A DNA stretch of 64,000 nt from Sphingomonas aerolata. Its GTDB lineage: Bacteria > Pseudomonadota > Alphaproteobacteria > Sphingomonadales > Sphingomonadaceae. Shown here in pieces: positions 8,170 through 17,038 of the stretch (positions within the stretch are counted from its first letter, which is position 1; each line of letters begins with the position of its first letter). A program made the translations under genes and the position numbers. The stretch covers positions 868,001 through 932,000 of the forward strand of contig NZ_PZZN01000002.1 in NCBI RefSeq assembly GCF_003046295.1, given 5' to 3'. A model generated the notes under the pieces. That model did no database searches. It was not told the DNA's origin and saw only the letters and a list, made by a program, of their open reading frames with translations.

Positions 8170-9671
8170 CCGAACGCCCCGCGACGTCCTGGTCCCGGCA
8201 TCTGCTCGCGCTAGGCATCGCCGCGACCCTGCTGCTCGCGCTGTTCCGCCGCGACGTTGCCGATCTGACGACGATCTGGTGGACCAGCACGACCTTCGGG
8301 CATTGTCTGTTCATCGCTCCGGTAATCGCCTGGCTGGTCTGGCAGCGGCGTGGCGAGCTCGCGCAGCTGACGCCGGTCGGCTGGTGGCCGGGGCTGGCGC
8401 TGGTCGCGGTCGGCGGGGCAGGGTGGCTGATGGGCGATGCCGCCTCGGTCAATCTCGCGCGGCAACTGGGGCTGGTACTGATGCTGCAGGGCGCGGTCGT
8501 CGCGATCCTAGGCCCCAATGTCGCGCGCGGATTGCTGTTTCCGCTCGGCTATGCGCTGTTCCTCGTGCCCTTCGGTGAGGGGATCGAGCCGCCCTTGCAG
8601 GTGGTGACCGTCGCGATCGTCATGCCGCTGCTGCATCTGGTCGGCGTGCCCGCGGTCGTCGACGGCGTGCTGATCCATGCCGGCCGCTATTATTTCGAGG
8701 TGGCGGAGGCGTGCTCGGGCGCCAAGTTCGTGATCGCGATGGTCGCGTTCGGGGTGCTCGTCGCCAATGTCTGTTTCGTGTCGTGGCGGCGGCGCGCGGT
8801 GTTCCTCGCCGTGTCGGTGGTCGTGCCGGTCGTCGCCAACGGGTTTCGTGCGTTCGGGACGATCTGTGCCGCCGAGCTGACCTCGGTCGAGGCGGCGACG
8901 GGGATCGACCACATCGTCTATGGCTGGCTGTTCTTCGCGCTCGTAATGGCGGCGGTGCTGGCGATCGGCTGGCGCTGGTTCGACCGCGCGCCCGACGATC
9001 CCGCCTTCGATCCCGCGCAGCTGCAGGCGGTCCCGCGCTATCGGGGCGATCTCGCCACCGTCACGCTGCTCGTGCTGGCGGTCGCATCGGCGTTTCCCGC
9101 GTGGAGCACGGCCATCGCCGGGCGGCGGCAGGCGCTGCCAGCGCAGATCACGCTGCCCGACGTGCCCGGCTGGCACCGCGTCGATGTCAGCGTCCGCGCG
9201 CCGTGGATGCCCTGGTATCCTGGCGCGGACCATTATCTGTTCGGGCGCTATGCCGATGCGTCGGGCGCGACCGTCGACATGGCGCTCGCGGTGTTCGGGC
9301 GGCAGGGCGACGGGCACGAACTGATCGCGTTCGGCACGGGTGTGCTGCGCGAGGAGGATCGCTGGGTCCGCGTCGCGGATCTTCCCCCGGTCGCGGATGC
9401 CGCGGGCGCGCGCGGTTCGGCGATGCGGATTACCGCGCCGGGACCCGTGGAGCGCATCGTCGCGACGTGGTACCGGGTCGGCGATGCTACCACCGATGAC
9501 GGGATGATCGTGAAGATCGAGACGATGAAGGCGCGGCTGCTCGGCGGACCGCAGCGCGCGGTTGCGGTGCACCTGTCGGTCGAGGGCGGCGATCCGCGAC
9601 CGATGGCGCGCTTCCTCGCCGCGCTCGGACCGGTCGGCACGGTCGCCGATCACGCCGCGGGCCTGCGCTGA
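8166..9671 (+). CDS. xrtA: Exosortase A with C-terminal EpsI domain
   Basis: The GTG start at 8166 overlaps the glycosyltransferase stop; 501 residues. The N-terminal 285 residues hold about eight membrane helices with the exosortase catalytic triad: Cys in EACSGAKF (about residue 183), Arg in NGFRAFG (about 225) and His in GIDHIVYGW (about 248). The rest is a periplasmic EpsI-like domain (VPGWHRVD...WYPGADHYLFGRY). Exosortase A is a transpeptidase-like protease that recognises C-terminal PEP-CTERM tails of secreted proteins. No PEP-CTERM substrate is encoded in this window, so targets must lie elsewhere. The stop abuts the ATG of the next gene. Confidence 0.93.
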   Translation: MTERPATSWSRHLLALGIAATLLLALFRRDVADLTTIWWTSTTFGHCLFIAPVIAWLVWQRRGELAQLTPVGWWPGLALVAVGGAGWLMGDAASVNLARQLGLVLMLQGAVVAILGPNVARGLLFPLGYALFLVPFGEGIEPPLQVVTVAIVMPLLHLVGVPAVVDGVLIHAGRYYFEVAEACSGAKFVIAMVAFGVLVANVCFVSWRRRAVFLAVSVVVPVVANGFRAFGTICAAELTSVEAATGIDHIVYGWLFFALVMAAVLAIGWRWFDRAPDDPAFDPAQLQAVPRYRGDLATVTLLVLAVASAFPAWSTAIAGRRQALPAQITLPDVPGWHRVDVSVRAPWMPWYPGADHYLFGRYADASGATVDMALAVFGRQGDGHELIAFGTGVLREEDRWVRVADLPPVADAAGARGSAMRITAPGPVERIVATWYRVGDATTDDGMIVKIETMKARLLGGPQRAVAVHLSVEGGDPRPMARFLAALGPVGTVADHAAGLR

Positions 9672-11558
9672 ATGTGCGGGATTGCCGGGATCTTCCACCC
9701 GGGCACGCCAAAGCCGGTCGATCCGAACCGCATCCAGGCGATGATCGCCGCGCTCGCACACCGCGGTCCCGATGGCGACGGCATCTGGACCGCGCCGGGC
9801 GTCGGGCTGGGGCATCGCCGGCTGTCGATCATCGACCTCGAAGGCTCGCCGCAGCCGATGTCCGACGGCGACCTGACGATCAGCTACAATGGCGAGATCT
9901 ACAATTTCGCCGAGCTGCGCGCCGATCTGATCGCGGCCGGCGCCCGGTTCCGGACCGCGGGCGATACCGAGGTGCTGCTCCACGGCTGGCGCGCCTGGGG
10001 GCCGTCGATGCTCGACCGGCTGAACGGCATGTTCGCCTTCGCGATCCACGACGCGGGCGCCCGCGCGCTGTTCCTCGCGCGCGACCGGCTGGGGGTGAAG
10101 CCGCTTCATTATGTCGAGCTGGCGGACGGGTCGGTGGCGTTCGCCTCCGAGCTGAAGGGCCTGCTCGCCAACCCGCTCGTCCGGCGCGCGCCTGATCTGT
10201 CCGCGGTCGAGGATTACATGGCGCTCGGCTACGTCCCCGACGACGCCTGCCTCGTCGCGGGCGTGAAGAAGCTCGCGGCCGGCCATTTCCTGCTGATCGA
10301 GCGCGGGCGCAACATGCCCGCGCCGCGCCGCTGGTGGGACGTCGACTTCTCCAACCGCGCGACCGGCTCCACCAGGGCGCTGGGCGAGGAACTGGTCGAG
10401 CGGATGCGCGCGGGCGTGCGGTCGCGGATGGTCGCCGACGTGCCCTTGGGCGCGTTCCTGTCGGGTGGGGTCGACAGCTCGGCGGTGGTCGCGCTGATGG
10501 CGGAGGCGAGTCCGCGCGCGGTCCGCACCTGCACGATCGGTTTCGACGAGGCGGGGCATGACGAGCGCGGCCATGCGACGACGATCGCACGCCGCTTCGC
10601 GACCGATCATGCCGAGCGGGTCGTCGACCCCGACGATTTCGCGCTGATCGACACGCTCGTCGCCGCGTTCGACGAGCCGTTCGCCGACGGATCCGCGCTC
10701 GCCACCTATCAGGTCTGCGCGCTGGCCCGCGAGCGGGTGACGGTCGCGCTGTCGGGCGACGGCGCGGACGAGGCGCTGGCAGGCTACAGGCGCTACCGCT
10801 TCCAGGCCGCGGAGGAACGCGTGCGCGGCCTGCTCCCCGCGCATCTCAGGACGCAGATATTCGGCGCGCTCGGCCGGTATTACCCCAAGGCCGACTGGGC
10901 ACCGCGACCGTTCCGCGCCAAATCGACCCTGCTCGCGCTCGCGGCAGGCGGGGGCGAGGCCTATGCCCGCTCGGTCGGCGTCACGACGCCAGAGGTCCGC
11001 GCGCGGCTGTTCTCGAACGCCGCGCAGGCCGCGCTGGGCGGCTACCGCGCGGAGGAGCGCTATGTCGCGACGATGGCCGCCGCGCCCGCGCGCGACGCGA
11101 TCGACCGCGCGCAATATGCCGATCTCAAGCACTGGCTGCCCGGCGACATCCTGACCAAGGTCGACCGCACCAGCATGGCGGTCGGGCTCGAGGCGCGCGA
11201 GCCGCTGCTCGACCACCGGCTGGTCGAGTTCTGCGCGACCTTGCCCGTCGGCATGCGGCTGCGTCACGGCGAGGGCAAATGGCTGATGAAGAAGGCGATG
11301 GAGCCCTATCTGCCGAAGGAGATCCTCTACCGCCCGAAAATGGGCTTCGTGACGCCGATCAGCGCGTGGTTCCGCGGCGCGCTGGCGGGCGAGGCGAGCG
11401 CGCTCGGATCGTCGCGGATGCTCGCCGAGACGGGGTGGTTCGACATGGCCGCGATCACCGCGCTCGCCGAGGCGCATCGCGGCGGGCGCGTTGAGCATGG
11501 CCGCACGCTGTGGCAGCTGATGATGCTCGAACGGTCGCTGAAGCGGGTGTTCGGCTAA
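9672..11558 (+). CDS. XrtA/PEP-CTERM-system amidotransferase (asparagine synthase, glutamine-hydrolysing type)
   Basis: A 628-residue two-domain enzyme. After the initiator Met, Cys2 (MCGIAGIF) is the class II glutaminase nucleophile, followed by HRGPDGDG and SYNGEIYN. The synthetase domain has the PP-loop SGGVDSS (about residues 264-270) and SGDGADEAL. The reaction class is ATP-dependent amidation with glutamine as ammonia donor; in XrtA loci the acceptor is thought to be a sugar or another polysaccharide component rather than free aspartate. It is the last gene of the operon. Confidence 0.9.
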   Translation: MCGIAGIFHPGTPKPVDPNRIQAMIAALAHRGPDGDGIWTAPGVGLGHRRLSIIDLEGSPQPMSDGDLTISYNGEIYNFAELRADLIAAGARFRTAGDTEVLLHGWRAWGPSMLDRLNGMFAFAIHDAGARALFLARDRLGVKPLHYVELADGSVAFASELKGLLANPLVRRAPDLSAVEDYMALGYVPDDACLVAGVKKLAAGHFLLIERGRNMPAPRRWWDVDFSNRATGSTRALGEELVERMRAGVRSRMVADVPLGAFLSGGVDSSAVVALMAEASPRAVRTCTIGFDEAGHDERGHATTIARRFATDHAERVVDPDDFALIDTLVAAFDEPFADGSALATYQVCALARERVTVALSGDGADEALAGYRRYRFQAAEERVRGLLPAHLRTQIFGALGRYYPKADWAPRPFRAKSTLLALAAGGGEAYARSVGVTTPEVRARLFSNAAQAALGGYRAEERYVATMAAAPARDAIDRAQYADLKHWLPGDILTKVDRTSMAVGLEAREPLLDHRLVEFCATLPVGMRLRHGEGKWLMKKAMEPYLPKEILYRPKMGFVTPISAWFRGALAGEASALGSSRMLAETGWFDMAAITALAEAHRGGRVEHGRTLWQLMMLERSLKRVFG

Positions 11559-11580
11559 CCCCGGGCACACACACCCGCCG

Positions 11581-12615
11581 TCAGAGCGGCGCTTCGGGCC
11601 CGATCGCCTCGCGCATCCAGCGGTCGAACAGCTGCGGCCAGAGCGAGCCCGGCGAACTCGCGGGCAGCCGCGTGCCGAAGCCGTGGCGCCCACGCCGCAG
11701 GATATGCGCCTCGACCGGAATGTCGACGCGGCGCGCGGCGGCGAGCATGTCGAGGCTGTTGGCGACCGGCACCGTGTCGTCATCCTCGGCATGGACCAGG
11801 AACAGCGGCGCGTCGCCGCTGCGCAGATTGCGGTCGATCGCATAGCGCGCCTGCATCGCCGGATCGGGATTGGGGCCGAGCAGCTGCGCGCGCGACCCGC
11901 CATGGCTGCGCCCCGGATCCATGTTCGACACCGCGTACATCAGCCCCGCAAAGGCCGGCCGCGCCGACAGCCGGTCCGCGGCATCGACCGGGCGATAGAC
12001 TTCGAGGCCATGATGGATCTCGAGCGACCCGGCGAGATGCCCGCCCGCCGAAAAGCCGAGCACGCCGAGCGTCTCGGGGTTGATCGCATAGCGCCGCGCA
12101 TTGGCGCGGATCAGCCGCATCGCGCGCTGCACGTCGGACAGTGGCACGTTGGCGCGGTCCGCCCAGCCTTCGCCAGGCAGCCGGTAGCTGAGCACGAACA
12201 CCGTGATACCGAAGCCGTTCAGCACCCGCGCGACGTCGATCCCCTCGTTGCGCAGCGAGGTGATCGAATAGCCGCCACCGGGGCAGACCAGCACTGCACG
12301 GCCATCGGGGCGGGCGGCGCGGAACACGCCGACCTCGGGCTGGACGACACCGCGCATCTGCACGTCGCGGTAGCCGCCCGGGCGTCCGGTGATCATCGGG
12401 CGCGGGCGCGGCAGCGGGGTCGGCGCGCCGGCGGGAATGCCGGGCCACAGCGCGAACCGCTCGGCGGGCGGCCAGACCGGATCGCCGGCGAGCCGCGCGC
12501 CTCGACTGACGCTCCCGTTCGTCGCGGACTGGCCGGCGGCGTCGGAGAGCAGGGCGGCGGGGGCGATCCCGGCCGCGAGCGGCAGGGCGAGCAAGGTTCG
12601 GCGATCGAAGGTCAT
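11581..12615 (-). CDS. Secreted alpha/beta hydrolase (BD-FAE/acetyl-esterase-like)
   Basis: Start ATG at 12615 gives 344 residues; frames upstream of it are non-conserved. The N-terminus MTFDRRTLLALPLAAGIAPAALL is a signal peptide with twin arginines, so Tat export is plausible. The hydrolase core has the oxyanion HGGG-equivalent CPGGGYSI, nucleophile elbow GFSAGGHLAGS (Ser near 190), Asp in HAEDDDTVP and His in RRGRHGFG. These enzymes cleave acetyl or acyl esters from carbohydrates. It converges on the exopolysaccharide operon, 22 bases away, so a role in polymer modification is possible but unproven. Confidence 0.85.
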   Translation of the reverse strand: MTFDRRTLLALPLAAGIAPAALLSDAAGQSATNGSVSRGARLAGDPVWPPAERFALWPGIPAGAPTPLPRPRPMITGRPGGYRDVQMRGVVQPEVGVFRAARPDGRAVLVCPGGGYSITSLRNEGIDVARVLNGFGITVFVLSYRLPGEGWADRANVPLSDVQRAMRLIRANARRYAINPETLGVLGFSAGGHLAGSLEIHHGLEVYRPVDAADRLSARPAFAGLMYAVSNMDPGRSHGGSRAQLLGPNPDPAMQARYAIDRNLRSGDAPLFLVHAEDDDTVPVANSLDMLAAARRVDIPVEAHILRRGRHGFGTRLPASSPGSLWPQLFDRWMREAIGPEAPL

Positions 12616-12687
12616 GGCGCGGTAGCTAGCCGATCCCGATCGCGCAGGGGAAGGGGCGATCGACACGCATCGCCGGCAATGGTCTCG

Positions 12688-13128
12688 TCAGAATACCGCC
12701 ATCGCCGCGTGCAGCGTGAGCGCGATCAGCGCGAGGCTCGACAGCAGGAACAGGATGAACCGCGTCTGCACCCGGTTGGTCGTCGCCTGCGCGATGCTGT
12801 GCGCGACCCGCAAGCCGACATAGGCCCAGGCGATCCACGCGTTGACCCCGTCGCCGGTATGGCTGAGCGCGAGCACCGCACACACCGCATAGAACAGTGT
12901 CGGCTGCTCCATCAGATGGTTGTAGTTATGCGCCTTCCACTGCGCACTGGCGGGCAGCGAGCGATCCGCATCGGCGGCGCGGGTGCCGACGAGCTGGCTG
13001 AGGTCGACCCCCGCCGCCTTCATCGCGGGCAGGCGGGTCGCCAGCATCCAGAGCAGCATCACCAGCGTCCAGGCGATCAGCGCGACCATCGGCCGCAGGA
13101 TTTCGCTGTGGATCAGGTCGTCATGCAT
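12688..13128 (-). CDS. MAPEG-family integral membrane protein
   Basis: 146 residues with four hydrophobic helices; the polar segment QWKAHNYNHLMEQPTLFYAVCAVLAL matches the conserved Asn/Glu-containing second-helix region of MAPEG proteins (membrane-associated eicosanoid and glutathione metabolism). Bacterial members are mostly uncharacterised, and a glutathione-dependent activity is only inferred from the family. A terminator for the upstream polyamine gene ends two bases before its start codon, so it probably has its own promoter or depends on read-through. Confidence 0.82.
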   Translation of the reverse strand: MHDDLIHSEILRPMVALIAWTLVMLLWMLATRLPAMKAAGVDLSQLVGTRAADADRSLPASAQWKAHNYNHLMEQPTLFYAVCAVLALSHTGDGVNAWIAWAYVGLRVAHSIAQATTNRVQTRFILFLLSSLALIALTLHAAMAVF

Positions 13129-13129
13129 G

Positions 13130-13161
13130 AAAAAGCCTCCCCCGGTTCCCCGGAGGAGGCT
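13130..13161 (-). terminator. Rho-independent terminator of the deoxyhypusine-synthase-like gene
   Basis: Read on the minus strand: AGCCTCC, a short GC-rich loop region, then GGAGGCT followed by a run of T. It lies about 70 bases behind the stop at 13230. Confidence 0.75.
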
Positions 13162-13229
13162 GCATCAATCGCGCACCGGGAGCAATCGCAGAATCCTCCC
13201 CCTTGCAGGGTAGGATCAGCGCGCCCGCC

Positions 13230-14291
13230 TCAGGCCTTGTCGAAGCTCGCGCCCCACTTGCGGACCGGACGGTCCTTCCACAGGCCGCGGTGATAGGCGT
13301 CCGATGCGAGCAGCGGCATGACCGAACCCGCTTCGGCGAACACCATCTGCTCGATGCCGGTGTTGACCTTGCCCCACGACGCCGCCTCCTGCAGCGTCGA
13401 CGACGAGCACGCACCGTCGCGCACGTCGGCGACCGTGATCTGCACCGCATATTTGTGGACCTGGACGTCGTCGTGACCGAGGATCTCGGCGCAGACGACG
13501 GTGTCCTGGATGAAGTTCTTCGGCACGCCGCCACCGATCATCAGCAGGCCGGTGGTGCCCGCCTTGATCTTGATCTCGGTGAGCTCGCGGAAATCCGCGA
13601 TCGCGTCGAGGACCATGTAGGGCTTGCCCGCCTTCGCGGCATCGACCTGATGCTTGACCAGACCGAAGCCTGCCGAGCTGTCGACGAACGCCGGGCAGAA
13701 GATCGGCACGTCATGCTCATAGGCGAGCTTGACGAGGCTGTTCTCCTTCTTGCCGTGCTCGACCAGATACTTGCCCATCTCGCGGATGAACTCGCGGCTC
13801 GAATAGGGGCGGGGTTCCAGCGTCTCGGCGATCTCGAAGATCGTGTGGTCGACGTGCTGGAGCTCTTCCTCGTCGATATAGGTGTCGTAGATCCGGTCGA
13901 TCATCAGCGAGCGCAGCACGTCGTCGTGCGGCACTTCGAGCGCCTGGTAATGCTTGTGGCCGAGGCCCTCGAAGAAATCCATGTCGACGATCGTCGCGCC
14001 GGTCGCGACGATGCCGTCGATCATGTTGTTGCGCAGCAGCTCGGCATAGAGGTCCATGCAACCGCCGGCGCTCGTCGAGCCCGCGATCACGAGGAAGATC
14101 GTGCAGTCCTTGTCGGCGAGCATCTGGTTGTAGATGTCGGTCGCACGGCCAAGGTCGCGGCTGGTGAACGACATCTTCTTCATCGCGTCGACGATCGGCC
14201 GCGCGTCGAAGCTTGTGATGTCGATATGCTCGACGGTGGTGGACAGGAGCTCAGCCTTGCGCTGCGCGTCGATGCGGGTGTCTTCGGTCAT
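13230..14291 (-). CDS. Deoxyhypusine-synthase-like polyamine synthase (probable homospermidine synthase)
   Basis: A 353-residue NAD-dependent DHS fold. Start ATG at 14291 has GAGG nine bases upstream; two earlier ATGs (14297, 14300) are less well spaced. Recognisable segments are VIAGSTSAGG near the N-terminus, the C-terminal GGGVPKNF and the active-site lysine context ASWGKVN. True deoxyhypusine synthase modifies eIF5A, which bacteria lack; bacterial relatives make sym-homospermidine or a related guanidino-polyamine. Ornithine decarboxylase, which supplies putrescine, is encoded just upstream on the same strand, supporting homospermidine synthesis. sym-Homospermidine is the chemotaxonomic polyamine of Sphingomonas. 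Confidence 0.85.
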   Translation of the reverse strand: MTEDTRIDAQRKAELLSTTVEHIDITSFDARPIVDAMKKMSFTSRDLGRATDIYNQMLADKDCTIFLVIAGSTSAGGCMDLYAELLRNNMIDGIVATGATIVDMDFFEGLGHKHYQALEVPHDDVLRSLMIDRIYDTYIDEEELQHVDHTIFEIAETLEPRPYSSREFIREMGKYLVEHGKKENSLVKLAYEHDVPIFCPAFVDSSAGFGLVKHQVDAAKAGKPYMVLDAIADFRELTEIKIKAGTTGLLMIGGGVPKNFIQDTVVCAEILGHDDVQVHKYAVQITVADVRDGACSSSTLQEAASWGKVNTGIEQMVFAEAGSVMPLLASDAYHRGLWKDRPVRKWGASFDKA

Positions 14292-14310
14292 GGTCATCAT
14301 CCTCAAACGT

Positions 14311-14404
14311 CGTCATCCCCGCGCAGGCGGGGATCCATAAACTCGGGGGCTAGGTGGAGCCGCGCCGATAGCGTTTATGGATTCCCGCCTGCGCGGGAAT
14401 GACG
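14311..14404. repeat. Paired palindromic (REP/BIME-like) element between the two polyamine genes
   Basis: Arms 14311-14342 and 14373-14404 are 32-base inverted repeats with few mismatches (CGTCATCCCCGCGCAGGC... against ...GCCTGCGCGGGAATGACG), and each arm contains its own hairpin. It sits in the 133-base gap between ornithine decarboxylase and the DHS-like gene and could stabilise or separate the two messages. Confidence 0.85.
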
Positions 14405-14424
14405 GTAGAAATAGTAGGTCGTGG

Positions 14425-15660
14425 TTACAGCGTGACGACGTTGGACGCGAGGTCCTGGTACCGTTCGTCGTACAGCGAGACCATCGGTTCGTCGGTGACG
14501 ATCACCGTCTCGTCCGATCCGAACCCGTTGAACGCGGTCCGCATCGCCGAGCCATAGGCGCCGAGCATGCCGATCTCGATATAGTCACCGGCCTGGATGT
14601 CGGCGGGCAGCAGGAACGGGCCGGCCATGTGATCCATGTCGTCGCACGTCGGACCATAGAAGCTGAACTCCATGTCCTTGGCACGGCTGTCCGGCTCGCG
14701 GAGCAGCTCGACCGGGAAGCGCCAGCCGATATGCGCCGCATCGAACAGCGCACCATACGCGCCGTCGTTGATGTACAGCTCGGTCCCGCGGCGCTTTTCA
14801 ACGCGCACGATGATCGACGAATATTCCGCGCACAGCGCCCGGCCGGGCTCGCACCACAGCTCGGACGAATAGCTGACGGGCAGCGATTCGAACGCACGGT
14901 GGATCGTCTCGAAGAAGCGCTCGAGCGGAGGAGGCTCCATCCCCGGATAGGAGGACGGGAAGCCGCCGCCGACGTCGATCACGTCGACCGTGACCGCTGC
15001 CTCGACGATCGCAGCGCGGACACGCTCCATCGCGTTAGAATAGGCTTCGGGCGTCATCGCTTGCGAACCGACATGGAAGCAGATGCCCAGTGCGTCCGCC
15101 GCCTGGCGGGCCGCGAACAGCAGCTCCTTGGCTTCATGCGGTGCGGCACCGAACTTCGACGCGAGGCTCAGCTTCGAATGCTCGGACGACACGCGCAGCC
15201 GGACGCACAGCGTCAGATCGGTGGCTTCGCGGGTGGCGCGCACGACCTTGTCCAGCTCTTCCAGGCTGTCGAGGCTGAAGGTGCGGACACCGTGCGTGAA
15301 ATACGCCTCGGCGATCGCTTCCTCGGCTTTGACCGGGTGCATGAAGCACAGGGTCGCCTCAGGCAGCGTCCGCGCGACCAGGCGCACTTCGGCGATCGAC
15401 GCCACGTCGTAATGCGTGATGCCATTGTCCCACAGGATCTGCAGGAGTTCGGGAGATGGATTCGCCTTCACCGCATACATCGAGCGGCCCGGGAACTTCT
15501 CGACGAAGAACCGAGCGGCGCGCGCAGCAGCGTGCGGACGAACGAGCGTGACCGGATTGACCGGGCGCCCCTTAGCGATGTCGATGCCGCCCCCGATGAG
15601 GGGAGTGTCGGCGGTCGAATGGGCTTTCGCTAACCCCAGCGCGATATGATGCTTGACCAA
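14425..15660 (-). CDS. Ornithine/diamine decarboxylase, PLP fold-type III (eukaryotic ODC-like)
   Basis: The 411-residue enzyme begins at TTG 15660, preceded by GGAGGT at a spacing of about eight bases; no ATG occurs before the conserved core. The PLP lysine lies in YAVKANP (about residue 63), the phosphate-binding glycines in DVGGGFPS, and the catalytic Cys in GPTCDDMD (about 335), all as in ODC. Asp in CDDMD fits ornithine specificity. The product putrescine would feed the DHS-like enzyme encoded downstream. It is transcribed divergently from the dehydratase gene; the 137-base gap shows no clear riboswitch. Confidence 0.9.
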   Translation of the reverse strand: MVKHHIALGLAKAHSTADTPLIGGGIDIAKGRPVNPVTLVRPHAAARAARFFVEKFPGRSMYAVKANPSPELLQILWDNGITHYDVASIAEVRLVARTLPEATLCFMHPVKAEEAIAEAYFTHGVRTFSLDSLEELDKVVRATREATDLTLCVRLRVSSEHSKLSLASKFGAAPHEAKELLFAARQAADALGICFHVGSQAMTPEAYSNAMERVRAAIVEAAVTVDVIDVGGGFPSSYPGMEPPPLERFFETIHRAFESLPVSYSSELWCEPGRALCAEYSSIIVRVEKRRGTELYINDGAYGALFDAAHIGWRFPVELLREPDSRAKDMEFSFYGPTCDDMDHMAGPFLLPADIQAGDYIEIGMLGAYGSAMRTAFNGFGSDETVIVTDEPMVSLYDERYQDLASNVVTL

Positions 15661-15797
15661 TTCAAGGGACCTCCAATGTCCTGAGACAAATTACGAAAAC
15701 ACTGCCTTGCGGTTGGAAGTCCCATGGGGCAGCGGAAGCGCGATTTAGGGGCGCACGCCCCCCATGTAAATAGCATCTGCACCACAGGAGACGACGT

Positions 15798-16760
15798 GTG
15801 ACGATTTTGCGACAGCCGACACGGGCCGGGGTCCGTGACGCGGCAGAGAAGATCGCGCGCATCCTGCCGCCGACGCCGCTGTTCGTGGCTGAAATCAGGG
15901 GAATAGCGGTCGCGTTCAAGGCGGAATCGCTGCAACCGGTCGGCGCGTTCAAGATTCGCGGCGCCTGGCATCGGCTGACCGCGATTCCCGAGGCCACCCG
16001 CTCGCGCGGCGTCGTCGCCTTCTCGTCGGGCAATCACGCGCAGGGCGTGGCGTGGGCGGCGCGGCGACTCGGCATCGCCGCGACGATCGTCATGCCGTCG
16101 GACGCCCCGCGTACGAAGCGCGACGCGACTTTGGCGCTCGGCGCGGAAGTCGTCGCCTATGACCGCGCGACCGAAAGCCGCGAGGCGATCGCCGCACGCC
16201 TCGCCAAGGCGCGCGGCGCGACTTTGGTGCCGAGCTTCGACGATCCGTGGATCATCGAGGGGCAGGGCAGCGCGGGGATCGAGGCGCACGCCCAGATGGC
16301 GGCGCTGGGTCTGGGTTCGCCGTCCCGCATCGTCGTCCCGTGTGGTGGCGGCGGGCTTGCGGCGGGGGTCGCGCTCGCGGTCAAGGACGCGGCGATCACG
16401 GTGGTCGAACCCGAGGGGTGGGACGACATGCGGCGGTCGCTCGAAGCGTCGTGGATCGAGCCGGTCGGGCCGAACCCGCCGCCGACCGCGTGCGATTCGC
16501 TCCAGACGCAGCGCGTGTCGCCGCTGACCTTCGACGTGCTGTCGCGGCGCGATGCGACCGGCGCCGCGGTCAGCGAGGCGGAGACCGCGGCGGCGCAGCG
16601 CTGGGCGGCGGAGCGGCTGCGGCTGGTGATCGAACCCGGCGGCGCGGTCGCGCTCGCGGCGCTGCTGGCGGGCAAGGTGCATCCCGAACCCGGGCTGCTC
16701 GTCATCCTGTCAGGCGGCAATGTCGACCGCGCCGCCTATGCCGCGGTGCTGGCAGCATGA
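15798..16760 (+). CDS. Threonine/serine dehydratase-like PLP enzyme (fold type II)
   Basis: GTG start at 15798 with CAGGAG upstream; 320 residues. The PLP lysine sits in VGAFKIRGA (about residue 54), followed by SSGNHAQGVA and the phosphate-binding loop PCGGGGLAAG (about 178-187); SGGN closes the C-terminus. There is no regulatory ACT domain, so it is the short catabolic or serine-racemase-like form. Substrate (threonine, serine or 3-hydroxyaspartate) cannot be decided from sequence. The next small gene overlaps its stop (ATGA). Confidence 0.87.
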   Translation: MTILRQPTRAGVRDAAEKIARILPPTPLFVAEIRGIAVAFKAESLQPVGAFKIRGAWHRLTAIPEATRSRGVVAFSSGNHAQGVAWAARRLGIAATIVMPSDAPRTKRDATLALGAEVVAYDRATESREAIAARLAKARGATLVPSFDDPWIIEGQGSAGIEAHAQMAALGLGSPSRIVVPCGGGGLAAGVALAVKDAAITVVEPEGWDDMRRSLEASWIEPVGPNPPPTACDSLQTQRVSPLTFDVLSRRDATGAAVSEAETAAAQRWAAERLRLVIEPGGAVALAALLAGKVHPEPGLLVILSGGNVDRAAYAAVLAA

Positions 16761-16936
16761 CCGCCGCATTGACCGCCATCGCCGCCGCCGCGCCCGCCAT
16801 CGCCATGCTCGGCATGTTCGCCTGCCTGATCGGCGGCATCACGCTGATCGTGAAGAACCACGACCGCCGCAAGGGCATACTCATGCTGGTGATGGCCGCA
16901 GTCCTGCTGGCCAACGTAGCAATCTGGACCCTGTAA
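16757..16936 (+). CDS. Small two-helix membrane protein of unknown function
   Basis: 59 residues whose ATG overlaps the dehydratase stop by four bases. Two hydrophobic segments (ALTAIAAAAPAIAMLGMFACLIGGITLI and ILMLVMAAVLLANVAIWTL) flank the basic loop KNHDRRKG, predicting a hairpin with the loop in the cytoplasm. I do not recognise a family. The tight coupling argues that it is translated. Confidence 0.7.
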   Translation: MTAALTAIAAAAPAIAMLGMFACLIGGITLIVKNHDRRKGILMLVMAAVLLANVAIWTL

Positions 16937-16937
16937 A

Positions 16938-16960
16938 CCCTCTCCCCCCGGGGGAGAGGG
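16938..16960. terminator. GC-rich hairpin after the small membrane gene
   Basis: CCCTCTCCCC and GGGGAGAGGG form a 10-base-pair stem directly behind the stop. There is no T-run. The following bases to about 17035 (GCAGCGGTGGGAGGGTGAGGG) look like a common intergenic repeat rather than a gene. It may act for both convergent genes. Confidence 0.5.
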
Positions 16961-17038
16961 AGGGGCCCGCCGCGCAGCGGTGGGAGGGTGAGGGCACGCC
17001 GGGGAGAGCAACGCTCGCCCCAGGCACCCCCTCATCCG

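Noticed and set aside
8508..11903. A 1131-codon open frame on the minus strand
   Set aside because: It is antisense to the exosortase and amidotransferase genes and runs past the real hydrolase; its Arg/His-rich translation is typical of shadow frames in high-GC DNA.
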